Shown piece after piece: positions 7,667 to 16,288 of a stretch of DNA of 64,000 nt. The stretch is from JAXGXJ01 sp040772905 (GTDB lineage Bacteria > Actinomycetota > Thermoleophilia > RBG-16-64-13), in NCBI GenBank assembly GCA_040772905.1, contig JAXGXJ010000008.1, forward strand, positions 1-64,000, written 5' to 3'. The position numbers were made by a program, and so were the translations under genes. Positions within the stretch are counted from its first letter, which is position 1. Every line of letters begins with the position of its first letter. The notes beneath the pieces were generated by a model. It was not told where the DNA came from. It saw nothing but the letters and a program-made list of their open reading frames with translations, and did no database searches.

Positions 7667-8908
7667 TCAGGGATCGGGAGTGTAGAAAGCGCGGTCGCCC
7701 TCGCGGCTGATGGTGAGCCCCAGGTCGGCGCTCAAGCTGCTCAGGCGGTCGAGGATGACGTGTGCCTCCTCGCCTGAGACCGGCGCGGGCACGCCGTCTT
7801 CGTCCAGATAGACCGGTATCGCCGTGAACGAGGGCGGGCCCTCTTTGGGCAGGGAGACCTGCAGCACGAAGGCTTCCCCCGTGATGCGGGAGTAGTGGTC
7901 GAAGACGAAATCGCCCAGGCTGTAGGCGATGAGATGGCTGCGATAGAGTTCCAGACCCTGGATGACATGGGGATGATGGCCCAGCACCAGATCGGCGCCG
8001 GCGTCCACGGCGCGGTGGGCGAGGCGTCGTTGCTCGCGCGTGGCCTGGCCGGTGTATTCCGTCCCCCAATGGAAGCTCACCACTACGAAATCCGCCGTCT
8101 CCGCAGCAGCGGCGATGGAGGCCAGCACCCGCTCTCGGTCGGGGGTGGTGGCGTTCACGCCCGGGTGTTCAGCGGTGGCGGCGAAGCCGCCCGGGATGAT
8201 CTCGGTGAAGGCCAGCACTTTGACGATGCCGGCGGGTGTGATGAGCAGCGCCGGCGCCTCCGCCGCCCTGCGGTCGGCTCCGGCGCCGGCATACGCCACC
8301 CCGGCGTCGTCCAGCCGCTCCAGCGTATCCAGCAGAGCCTTGGAGCCGTAGTCGAGCGTGTGGTTGTTGGCCAGGCTCACCACGTCGACGCCGGCGGCCG
8401 CCAGGCCGCCGGCCAGGGCGGTGCGGCTGCGGAAGGTGTACTCCTTGGCGGTGTTGCGCGCTCCCTTGTCGGAGATGGGCGATTCCAGGTTGACGAAGGC
8501 GAGATGGGCTTCCTCCAGGTAGGTCTTGACCGGGGCCAGTACGGCTTCGCCTCCGTGTGCGTCGATGAAGGCGCCCACCCTCCGGTCGCCGATGACATCA
8601 CCTCCGGCTGCGAACAGCAGGGGCGGACTGGTGGTCGTGGTGGTGGTGGTCGAAGGAGCCGTGGCCGTGGTCGTCGTGCTGGTGGACGGCGCGGCGGCGG
8701 TCGTCCTCGTGGGCGCACCGGTGGTAGAAGGCGCTGCGGCAGCTGTGGCGACGGCGGCCGGCCCGGGGTCGGGAGGGCCGCCGGACGAGGCGGGAGTGAG
8801 CAGGTAGACGGCCGCAAGTACCGCGGCGATCGCCCACAGGCACGCGGCGCCCATGGCCCATCTGCGGTCAATGGCGCCGTCCCGCGGGTCTTGTTCCTGC
8901 GTGGTCAT
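7667..8908 (-). CDS. CapA family protein (poly-gamma-glutamate synthesis type, metallophosphatase fold)
   Basis: The 413-residue protein starts at ATG 8908. It has a short cytoplasmic tail, one transmembrane segment (GAACLWAIAAVLAAVYLL), a Thr/Pro/Ala linker rich in threonine runs, and then the extracellular CapA domain. Family motifs are present in order: AAGGDVIGDR, VNLESPIS, SLANNHTLDYG, SFHWGTEYTG, GHHPHVIQG and IAYSLGDFVFD. CapA/PgsA proteins belong to the calcineurin-like superfamily and serve in poly-gamma-glutamate or related cell-surface synthesis, but many stand-alone copies, like this one without capB or capC nearby, have no proven role. It converges on the acyl-CoA synthetase with a 6-base gap. 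No Shine-Dalgarno is evident. Confidence 0.85.
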   Translation of the reverse strand: MTTQEQDPRDGAIDRRWAMGAACLWAIAAVLAAVYLLTPASSGGPPDPGPAAVATAAAAPSTTGAPTRTTAAAPSTSTTTTATAPSTTTTTTTSPPLLFAAGGDVIGDRRVGAFIDAHGGEAVLAPVKTYLEEAHLAFVNLESPISDKGARNTAKEYTFRSRTALAGGLAAAGVDVVSLANNHTLDYGSKALLDTLERLDDAGVAYAGAGADRRAAEAPALLITPAGIVKVLAFTEIIPGGFAATAEHPGVNATTPDRERVLASIAAAAETADFVVVSFHWGTEYTGQATREQRRLAHRAVDAGADLVLGHHPHVIQGLELYRSHLIAYSLGDFVFDHYSRITGEAFVLQVSLPKEGPPSFTAIPVYLDEDGVPAPVSGEEAHVILDRLSSLSADLGLTISREGDRAFYTPDP

Positions 8909-8914
8909 GACATG

Positions 8915-8922
8915 AGTATAAT
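8915..8922. promoter_or_regulatory. overlapping divergent -10 boxes between capA-like and amidase genes
   Basis: On the minus strand TATACT (8920-8915) lies six bases before the ATG of the CapA gene, so its mRNA would be nearly leaderless. On the plus strand TATAAT (8917-8922) overlaps it and points to the amidase gene at 9050. The -35 elements are weak on both sides. Confidence 0.4.
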
Positions 8923-9049
8923 GACCGGACCCCCCGAGGGTCCTGCGGGCGCCGGAAGGCTCGGTGCTGCACGCGGGTTCTCCGGCGGCCGGACGTGGGT
9001 CCGTGGTCGCGCCGGGTATTGTCAGTAGTCTCCGCGGCCATGGAGGATC

Positions 9050-10117
9050 ATGCGTCCGGTAAGCAGAGGACACCGTGGCAAACAGGTGGTGGATATCCAG
9101 ACCCGCCTGTCTGCGTTGGGGTATTTCCTGGGGCGCGAGGGAGCCGATGGCTTCTTCGGTCCGCACACCGAGATGGCCATCCGCGCGTTCCAACAGACGC
9201 GTCTGCTGGACGCCGACGGTGTGGTGGAGGACAACACCTGGGCGGAGTTGGTGGAGGCCGGTTACGAGGTGGGCGAGCGGCTGCTGTACCTTCGCGTGCC
9301 TCCCATGCGTGGCGACGACGTGCTCTATCTGCAGGGCCGTTTGGACGAACTGGGTTTCGACTCCGGGCCTGTGGACGGCATCTTCACGCCTGCCGTGGAG
9401 GAAGCGGTCACCGAGTTCCAGCGCAATGCGGGTCTCATCGTGGACGGGATCGTGGGGGAGACCACCTACGATCGTCTGAAGCATCTGCGTCAGGTGCATC
9501 CCGATGCTTCGCCGGCGGGTATCCCCGACCGGATGAACGGATATGTGGGGCGGCGCGCGCTTCCGGGGTTGCGTGTGAGTATCGACCCGGCGCACGGGGG
9601 AAGGGACCGCGGGGAGACCGACCCGCGTGGCTTGGTGGAGAAGGATGTCAACCTGCGCTTGGCGCTGGCGCTGGCCGAGCTTCTACAGCAGGCGGGCGCC
9701 GAGGTGCGACTGAGTCGCGACGACGACAGTGATCTGGGCCTCTACGAGCGCATCGAGGGCGCCAACGAGTGGGGTCCCGATGTGCATCTGTGTCTGCATC
9801 ACGCGGGCAGCAGGAGTCCCAAGCCGAACGGGGCGGCGGCTTTCTACTTCGCCAACGGCGCGTACATGTCCCGAGGCGGACGCCGGCTGGCCGGGTACAT
9901 CGTCAACGCCTTGTGCGCGGGACTGGGTCGGTGCGACCTGCGCAAGCACGGTCGCAACTACGCCTGTCTGCGCGAGGTCAAGCCGCTTGCCGTGCAGATT
10001 GAGCCCGGATATCTGACGCATCCCGAGGAGGGGCCGACGCTGGCCGACCCGGCCGTCCTTGCCCGAGAGGCCCGGGCCATCGTCCACGGCATCGAGTGTT
10101 ATCTGGCCCGACTCTGA
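9050..10117 (+). CDS. N-acetylmuramoyl-L-alanine amidase-like protein with two peptidoglycan-binding domains (CwlM-like)
   Basis: ATG 9050 follows GGAGG by three to four bases. The 355-residue protein has two PG_binding_1 domains (about 8-65 and 86-150) and a C-terminal Amidase_3 domain (about 175-352). The zinc and catalytic positions are all present: H182 (DPAHGG), E197 (VEKD), H250 (CLHH) and E318 (IEPGYLTHPEE). There is no signal peptide or membrane segment. This layout is that of mycobacterial CwlM, a cytoplasmic regulator of MurA rather than an autolysin, so the same role is possible here (inference). The alternative is a wall amidase exported by an unrecognised route. The next gene encodes another wall hydrolase. 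Confidence 0.85.
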   Translation: MRPVSRGHRGKQVVDIQTRLSALGYFLGREGADGFFGPHTEMAIRAFQQTRLLDADGVVEDNTWAELVEAGYEVGERLLYLRVPPMRGDDVLYLQGRLDELGFDSGPVDGIFTPAVEEAVTEFQRNAGLIVDGIVGETTYDRLKHLRQVHPDASPAGIPDRMNGYVGRRALPGLRVSIDPAHGGRDRGETDPRGLVEKDVNLRLALALAELLQQAGAEVRLSRDDDSDLGLYERIEGANEWGPDVHLCLHHAGSRSPKPNGAAAFYFANGAYMSRGGRRLAGYIVNALCAGLGRCDLRKHGRNYACLREVKPLAVQIEPGYLTHPEEGPTLADPAVLAREARAIVHGIECYLARL

Positions 10118-10170
10118 CCGGTCGGCCGGGGGGAGAACGCTGCCGGGGTTCCCGTCCGCGCTGTCGGGGG

Positions 10171-10200
10171 TTGGCGCGGGCGCGAGGAGAATGGTAAAGT
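10171..10200 (+). promoter_or_regulatory. candidate promoter of the NlpC/P60 gene
   Basis: TTGGCG (10171-10176), 18 bases, TAAAGT (10195-10200). If real, transcription starts near 10207, which rules out the GTG at 10199 as the initiation codon. Confidence 0.4.
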
Positions 10201-10228
10201 GCAGCGAACTGCGAGACGGGTACTTTGT

Positions 10229-11449
10229 GTGCCCGAACCCTGCAAACGACCACTGGAGGATCCGATCAGCACCGGTAGGCCAGGCGGTTTCAGGCGTCGT
10301 CTCATCCCCATCGTCCTCATAGTCTCTCTGCTGGTCCTCCTGGGTGCCCAGGTTGCGGCGGCTGAGCCTGCCGCCATCACCAAGGCCAAGAGTCAGGCGG
10401 CCGCACTTCAGGAGCGCATCGACGAACTCGCGTCTGAGCTCGATGCGGCGGTGGAGGATTACAACTACGCCAAGGCCAAGCTTGCTGAGACCAAGGCCGC
10501 AGCGGAGGCCACCCAAGCCAAATTGGGGAAGGCGGAGGCCGACCTGAAGGTGCTTCAGCCGAAGCTGGAGGAGCGCCTGGTCGAGATCTACAAGCAGGGT
10601 CAGTTGGGCATGATCGCCACTCTGGCTGAGTGTGATTCCTTCTCTGAACTCGTCAACCGGCTCGATCTTCTGGAACGGTTGAGCGAACAGGACAGCCAGG
10701 TCATCTCCGACGTGTTGGACTTCCGCGAACAGGTGACGCAGCGCAAGGCCGAACTGGCCGCCCAGTTGGAGGAAGAGAAGGTCCTCACGGCGCAGGCCGA
10801 GGCTGCCAAAGTCAAGGTGCAGGAGCGCTTGGCCGCCAACGAGAAAGAACTCGCGGGCAAAGAAGCGCTTATCGCCCAACTGCAGAAGGAGGAGGCCGCC
10901 CGTCAGGCCAGGCTTGCGGCCGCGGCGAAAGCGGCGGCCAAGAAGGCGGCTGAGGAAGCGGCCAAGAAGAAAGCGGCAGCCCTTGCCGCGGCCAAGGCCA
11001 AGCAGAGCACCAGCAGTTCTTCCTCGGGGTCTTCCAGCAGCAGTTCTGCGAAGTCGAGCAGTTCTTCGAGTTCGAGCAGCGGTCCCGCACCTTCCTCCGC
11101 CATCGGAAGCGATGTGGTCTCCATCGCCATGAACTATCTGGGGGTGCCGTACGTCTGGGCGGGCTCCAGTCCCAGCGGCTTCGACTGCTCAGGCTTCGTG
11201 GCGTACGTGTTCAAGAAGGTGGGCGTGTATCTACCCCATTCCAGCCGTATCCAGGCGGGGTATGGCGTGGCTGTCTCGCGTTCCAACCTGCAACCGGGCG
11301 ACTTGGTGTTCTTCTACAGCCCCATCCACCATGTGGGCATCTACATCGGTGGGGGTCAGATGATCCACGCCGCAGGCACCGGCAAGGATGTGCGCATCAA
11401 CGCCGTCTGGACCGGCACCTACAACTGCGCTCGCCGCATACTCGACTGA
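10229..11449 (+). CDS. secreted C40 (NlpC/P60) peptidoglycan endopeptidase with coiled-coil domain
   Basis: From the N-terminus: a signal peptide (RRRLIPIVLIVSLLVLLG, then AAAEP), a long coiled coil of about 190 residues rich in Ala, Lys and Glu, a serine-only linker of about 25 residues (11011-11085), and an NlpC/P60 domain from about 11100 on. The catalytic cysteine is in FDCSGF and the histidine in HHVGIYIG. RipA-type enzymes of this layout cut peptide stems between D-Glu and the diamino acid during cell separation. GTG 10229 is the first conventional start compatible with the promoter but has no ribosome-binding site. A GGAGG (10255-10259) instead sits five bases before an in-frame ATC at 10265, which would give a typical signal peptide, so the real start may be that ATC. 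Confidence 0.9.
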   Translation: MPEPCKRPLEDPISTGRPGGFRRRLIPIVLIVSLLVLLGAQVAAAEPAAITKAKSQAAALQERIDELASELDAAVEDYNYAKAKLAETKAAAEATQAKLGKAEADLKVLQPKLEERLVEIYKQGQLGMIATLAECDSFSELVNRLDLLERLSEQDSQVISDVLDFREQVTQRKAELAAQLEEEKVLTAQAEAAKVKVQERLAANEKELAGKEALIAQLQKEEAARQARLAAAAKAAAKKAAEEAAKKKAAALAAAKAKQSTSSSSSGSSSSSSAKSSSSSSSSSGPAPSSAIGSDVVSIAMNYLGVPYVWAGSSPSGFDCSGFVAYVFKKVGVYLPHSSRIQAGYGVAVSRSNLQPGDLVFFYSPIHHVGIYIGGGQMIHAAGTGKDVRINAVWTGTYNCARRILD

Positions 11450-11472
11450 CAGCGGCTGGGGCGCAATCGGCA

Positions 11473-12492
<1,020 letters not shown>

Positions 12493-12589
12493 TTCCATGC
12501 GCCTCTCAGGCCGCGGTCAAGTCGTGGGCCTTTCCAGCCGAAGAATAGAGCAGATGTCACTGCGAGCCCGAAGGGCTGGAGGCTGCTCG

Positions 12590-13681
12590 ATGCGATGCGT
12601 CGATGATCTGCTGCTGGAGACTGTCAAGGTAGGTGCGTCCGACCTGCATCTCAAGGTGGGGAGCCCGCCCATGGTCCGAGTGGACGGGGAACTCACCGAG
12701 ATCGACGAGTGTGCGCTCTCCCCGGAGGACACCAAGGATTACGCCGCCGCCCTCATGACGGATAAACAGATCCGTCACTTCAGCGAGACCAACGAGATCG
12801 ATTTCGCCTACAGTCTTCCCGGGAGCGCCCGCTTCCGCGTCAATGTGTACCGGCAGCGCGGCACCATCTCCATCGCCATGCGGCAGGTGGTCAACAAGGT
12901 ACCAGCGTTCGCCGAACTCAACCTTCCCCCGGTGGTGAGAGAGCTTGCACTCGAGCCGCGGGGCATGGTCTTGGTGACAGGCACCACGGGCTCGGGCAAG
13001 TCGACGACGCTCGCATCCATGATCGACTACATCAACAATTGCCTGCGCAGGCACATCGTCACCGTGGAGGACCCCATCGAGATCCTTCACCGCGATCGCC
13101 GCAGCATCATCAACCAGCGTGAGGTGGGGCTCGACACCGAGAGCTACGCCTCCGCTCTCAAGTACGTCCTGCGGCAGGACCCTGACATCATCCTCATCGG
13201 TGAGATGCGCGACCAGGAGACCGTGCGTAGCGCGCTCACCGCGGCCCAGACCGGTCATTTCGTGCTGAGCACGCTGCACACGCTCGACACGACCGAGACC
13301 GTCAACCGCATCATCGACTTCTTCCCCCTCCACCAGCAGAAGCAGGTACGCATCATGCTGGCGGGTACGCTGCGCGGCATCATCTCGCAGCGTCTCCTAC
13401 CAAAGGCCGACGGCGAGGGCAGAGTCCCGGCGGTCGAGGTCATGCGCATGACCGGGCGCATCCACGACATGATCCTGGACCCTACGCAGACGCACAACAT
13501 CTACACGGCGGTGAAAGAGGGCGACTTCTACGGCATGCAGACGTTCGACCAGAGCTTGATCAAGCTCTTCGAGGCCGGACTCGTCACCATGGAGGACGCG
13601 ATGGCCGTGGCCAGCGTGCCTCACGACTTCAAGCTACTGGCGCAAGCCCGCGGGCACGAAGTCTCGTTGGTCGAGGGCTAG
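12590..13681 (+). CDS. pilT: PilT-like type IV pilus retraction ATPase
   Basis: I chose ATG 12590, seven bases after GGAGG, giving 363 residues and the usual PilT N-terminus (VDDLLLETVKVGASDLHLKVGSPP). The GspE/PilT ATPase core follows: Walker A GTTGSGKST, the Asp box (TVEDPIE), Walker B DPDIILIGEMRD and the His box FVLSTLHT. The family forms hexamers that power pilus disassembly and twitching. No pilin, PilB, PilC or PilM-Q gene is nearby, so it is either separated from its system or a helper of another secretion complex. Its TAG stop lies in a CTAG palindrome shared with the stop of the convergent membrane-protein gene. Confidence 0.85.
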   Translation: MRCVDDLLLETVKVGASDLHLKVGSPPMVRVDGELTEIDECALSPEDTKDYAAALMTDKQIRHFSETNEIDFAYSLPGSARFRVNVYRQRGTISIAMRQVVNKVPAFAELNLPPVVRELALEPRGMVLVTGTTGSGKSTTLASMIDYINNCLRRHIVTVEDPIEILHRDRRSIINQREVGLDTESYASALKYVLRQDPDIILIGEMRDQETVRSALTAAQTGHFVLSTLHTLDTTETVNRIIDFFPLHQQKQVRIMLAGTLRGIISQRLLPKADGEGRVPAVEVMRMTGRIHDMILDPTQTHNIYTAVKEGDFYGMQTFDQSLIKLFEAGLVTMEDAMAVASVPHDFKLLAQARGHEVSLVEG

Positions 13682-14133
13682 CCAAGGCGTTCGCGGCCGC
13701 TGCGGGGCAGCTGCTTTCGGCGGTCGTCACCGGCTCTGATCTTCTTGGTGGTGCTCACGCGCGGACGCGTTCTGTCGCCGCCGCCGAACCCGATGAGCCA
13801 GTTGATGGTGCCCGTCACCACGGTGACGAACACCGCGGCCAGGAACGCCCAGCCCGTGTTCGTCACCTGCAGCGCGCCGCCCCAGGTGAGCAGCTGCACG
13901 ATGAGCGCGTTGACCAGGACGGTGCCCACTGTGACCATCGTGGCATACAAGGGCTTGCTGCGCACGCGATGCAGCGGACGGATGAGGCTGTTGAAAAACC
14001 CTAGGACCACGGCGAAGATGACGGCCGCCCACACACCGTTGAGCACGAAGCGGCCGCCGGCCACCGAATCCAGGAGGTAGAGGGCCAGGAAGACAGCTAT
14101 CGCGTCGGCACCGAAGCGTGAGAGCGCCTTCAC
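13678..14133 (-). CDS. phage holin family (PF04020-like) four-helix membrane protein
   Basis: The 151-residue protein starts at GTG 14133, whose GTGA overlaps the stop of the PafBC-like gene. Four hydrophobic segments are visible (AIAVFLALYLLDSVAG, GVWAAVIFAVVLGFFNSLI, ATMVTVGTVLVNALIVQLL, AFLAAVFVTVVTGTINWLIG), followed by a basic tail. FNSLIRPL is the signature of the mycobacterial four-TM 'holin superfamily IV' group, widespread in bacteria and usually not phage-linked. Its function is not established. Translational coupling to a DNA-damage regulator may be accidental. Confidence 0.75.
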   Translation of the reverse strand: MKALSRFGADAIAVFLALYLLDSVAGGRFVLNGVWAAVIFAVVLGFFNSLIRPLHRVRSKPLYATMVTVGTVLVNALIVQLLTWGGALQVTNTGWAFLAAVFVTVVTGTINWLIGFGGGDRTRPRVSTTKKIRAGDDRRKQLPRSGRERLG

Positions 14134-16217
14134 GGACTCGGTCTCCGCGTCTCGGTGTCTTTCGCGCCGGCGTAGCGCTCGAGTAGACCGGCCGCCAGCG
14201 CGGCCACCTGTGTGCGCACCGACTCTGGTGCGTCCAGTACGGCTCCGCCGAGGAAGCGGACCGTCTCCCGTGCCATCCAACGCTCATCCAGGTAGGGCAC
14301 TTGGGCGGCAAGGTCGCCGTCGGGGAGGACTTCGAACGACAGACCCCGCTCCTCCAGGTAGGCGGTCCAGCGGGGTGTGAAGCGCATGGAGGCCCGCGCG
14401 TCGGCAGTGCCGGGGCTGAAGGCCATCCCGGCGCGTCGCTGACTGAGATCGACGTCGGCGCGGGGCGTGAAGGGCTCCCCATCGGTCCGTGCGGCTCGAA
14501 CGAGTTCCATCTTGAAGGTCCTTTGCCCACCGGCTTTTCGGCAATAGGCTTCCACGTACCATCCATCGCGTGAGCGGAACAGCAGGTACGGTTCGATGAC
14601 CCGGGTGGAGAGCTCCCCCGGGCTAGGGCTGAAGTACTCGATCTCCACCAGGTAGTGATGGCGGATGCCACTGTTGATGACGGTCATGATGTCATGGGCC
14701 GGGGGTATGACGTCGTCCACCAGCACTGGGGCATCCTGCCCGGCCGTTCCCACCAGGGTCTGCACCTTGCTTCTCACCGAGGCCAACGACTCCGCTCCTT
14801 CCAGGGCGATGGCGTCACCCACCATGTCGATGGCCAGCAACAGGGCTCGGGCCATGAGCGGCGACAACCGGGCAGGATGGACGAACGCATCGGCCATGAC
14901 GTCGGGGGTCACGGTCACTCCCGTGTCGTCTGCTTCAGCCCACAGGGTGTAGGTGCCTCCGCCGAAGTTCATGAGGTTGAGGAGGGTGAGATCGGCCTCC
15001 ACCTCCGCACGGCTGAGGCCCAGGTCGTTCTGCAGAGCCTCCCATGACACCAGCGAGGTCTCGCGCGCTGCCACCAGATAGCGCAGCAGCGCGAGCGTGC
15101 GGGCCAAGTGCTCGGGCGCGATGGGCTCGGCTGCTTTCCCGGTCTCCTCCGCCGGCGGGCGGCTACGGTCCGGCAGCACAGACCCGGCCGGGTGCGTGGC
15201 CGCCTCCCGGCCTGGACCGCTGTGCAGCCTGCACACCTCCTCAAGACGTTGCCGCAGCGACTGCCGCAGGTCTGCGGGACCCAACAGTTCGCCGCACCCT
15301 CCCAGGCCCACCACCCAGGAAAGGAGCACGTCCTCGTCGGCATAGGGGGCCTCGAACACCGTACAGCCTTCCTGGTCCGCGCCCAGGCTGTGCACGTGGG
15401 GCTGCAGCCGTTCCACCCACCAAGAAAGGTCTTCGTCCACCTTGATGGTTGCTGTCCCTCGCACCGGTCCGATGAGCCAGGGTGGTCGGGCTCGATATTG
15501 GGACGGGTCATAGTCGGCGGGAACGGTGAAGTCGCGTGTCTTCTCGGTGAGGTAGCGCACCGTGCCCTCGATGCGGGCCACCCGGAAGGTGCGGATCGCC
15601 TGGCGGCGATGGTCGAACCCCACCGCGTACCAGCGTCCTTGGATGAGGAACAGGCTGTAGGGGTCGAAGGTGCGTTCTCCTGTCGATCCGTCCGAGGAGG
15701 GGTAGGAGAAGCACACAGTCTTGCCCCGAGCGGCCGCCTGTTCCAGTCGAGCCAACTGGCGTCCCGCCCGCCTCGCGTCTTCGTCGGGTGCCAAGGCCAC
15801 CGGCAGTTGCTCCAGCTCATCGCGCAAAGGATCTGGTTCGCCTCGGCTGATGGCGGTGAGGGCCAGCCGAAGGGGGCGGGCATAGGCGAAGCGGCCTTCG
15901 AGGGTCGCCAAGACCAGCGCGAGCGCGTGGCGCTCGTCGGGGGTGAAGTCCAGGCTGGGAAGGCGATAGTCCTCCTCCAGCAGGCCGTACATTTGGGTGT
16001 CCGCGCTCTCGGCTTCGCCGAGAGCGCGGATCTCGATGCCTATCTTCTCCAGATCGGCTCGGTCACCGTAGAACCTACGTGCGAAGGTGTCGTCACTCAT
16101 GTCCCAATAGCCCTCCACCGAATCGCGGATCTCGCGCACAGAGAAAGGCCGGGGTCTGCTCAGCAGGAAAGAGAGCAGGGAGAGTTGGCGTATGAGCTTA
16201 TCCTCGTCACGACTCAT
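14130..16217 (-). CDS. pafBC: PafB-PafC-like fused WYL-domain transcriptional regulator
   Basis: The 695-residue protein consists of two tandem helix-turn-helix/WYL units. The first (about 1-335) begins like PafB (LLSRPRPFSVREIRDSVEGY, then SDDTFARRFYGDRADLEKIGIEI) and has a WYL core (FDPYSLFLIQGRWYAVGFD). The second (from about 370) begins like PafC (LARTLALLRYLVAARETSLVS) and has its own WYL core (IEPYLLFRSRDGWYVEAYC). In mycobacteria PafB and PafC form a heterodimer that switches on LexA-independent DNA-damage genes; fused forms are known in some actinobacteria. Here it diverges from addB-addA with only 71 bases between, which supports a DNA-damage role. Start ATG 16217. Confidence 0.8.
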   Translation of the reverse strand: MSRDEDKLIRQLSLLSFLLSRPRPFSVREIRDSVEGYWDMSDDTFARRFYGDRADLEKIGIEIRALGEAESADTQMYGLLEEDYRLPSLDFTPDERHALALVLATLEGRFAYARPLRLALTAISRGEPDPLRDELEQLPVALAPDEDARRAGRQLARLEQAAARGKTVCFSYPSSDGSTGERTFDPYSLFLIQGRWYAVGFDHRRQAIRTFRVARIEGTVRYLTEKTRDFTVPADYDPSQYRARPPWLIGPVRGTATIKVDEDLSWWVERLQPHVHSLGADQEGCTVFEAPYADEDVLLSWVVGLGGCGELLGPADLRQSLRQRLEEVCRLHSGPGREAATHPAGSVLPDRSRPPAEETGKAAEPIAPEHLARTLALLRYLVAARETSLVSWEALQNDLGLSRAEVEADLTLLNLMNFGGGTYTLWAEADDTGVTVTPDVMADAFVHPARLSPLMARALLLAIDMVGDAIALEGAESLASVRSKVQTLVGTAGQDAPVLVDDVIPPAHDIMTVINSGIRHHYLVEIEYFSPSPGELSTRVIEPYLLFRSRDGWYVEAYCRKAGGQRTFKMELVRAARTDGEPFTPRADVDLSQRRAGMAFSPGTADARASMRFTPRWTAYLEERGLSFEVLPDGDLAAQVPYLDERWMARETVRFLGGAVLDAPESVRTQVAALAAGLLERYAGAKDTETRRPSP

Positions 16218-16256
16218 GCAGTAAGACTAACCCAGATGACGGGTGACGGTCGGGAT

Positions 16257-16279
16257 CTGTCCGGTGGTCGTTCTACAAT
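16257..16279 (+). promoter_or_regulatory. RecA-NDp-like promoter of addB-addA
   Basis: CTGTC (16257-16261) and TACAAT (16274-16279) are separated by 12 bases, exactly the spacing between TTGTC and TAN3T in the mycobacterial PafBC-dependent RecA-NDp consensus (TTGTCRSTG-N8-TAN3T). The first base and part of the RSTG portion do not match. The -10 box ends nine bases before the ATG, so the mRNA is leaderless or nearly so. Confidence 0.45.
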
Positions 16280-16288
16280 GTCAGGACG

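Noticed and set aside
8630..8710. GTG/GTC-rich triplet repeat
   Set aside because: It encodes the threonine-rich linker of the CapA-like protein on the minus strand, a normal low-complexity linker.
11011..11090. AGC/TCC-rich repeat resembling a microsatellite
   Set aside because: It encodes the serine linker of the NlpC/P60 protein with mixed synonymous codons, so it is selected at protein level.
13678..14133. Phage remnant suggested by the holin-like protein
   Set aside because: This holin superfamily IV group is a common chromosomal membrane family, and no phage gene or attachment site is nearby.
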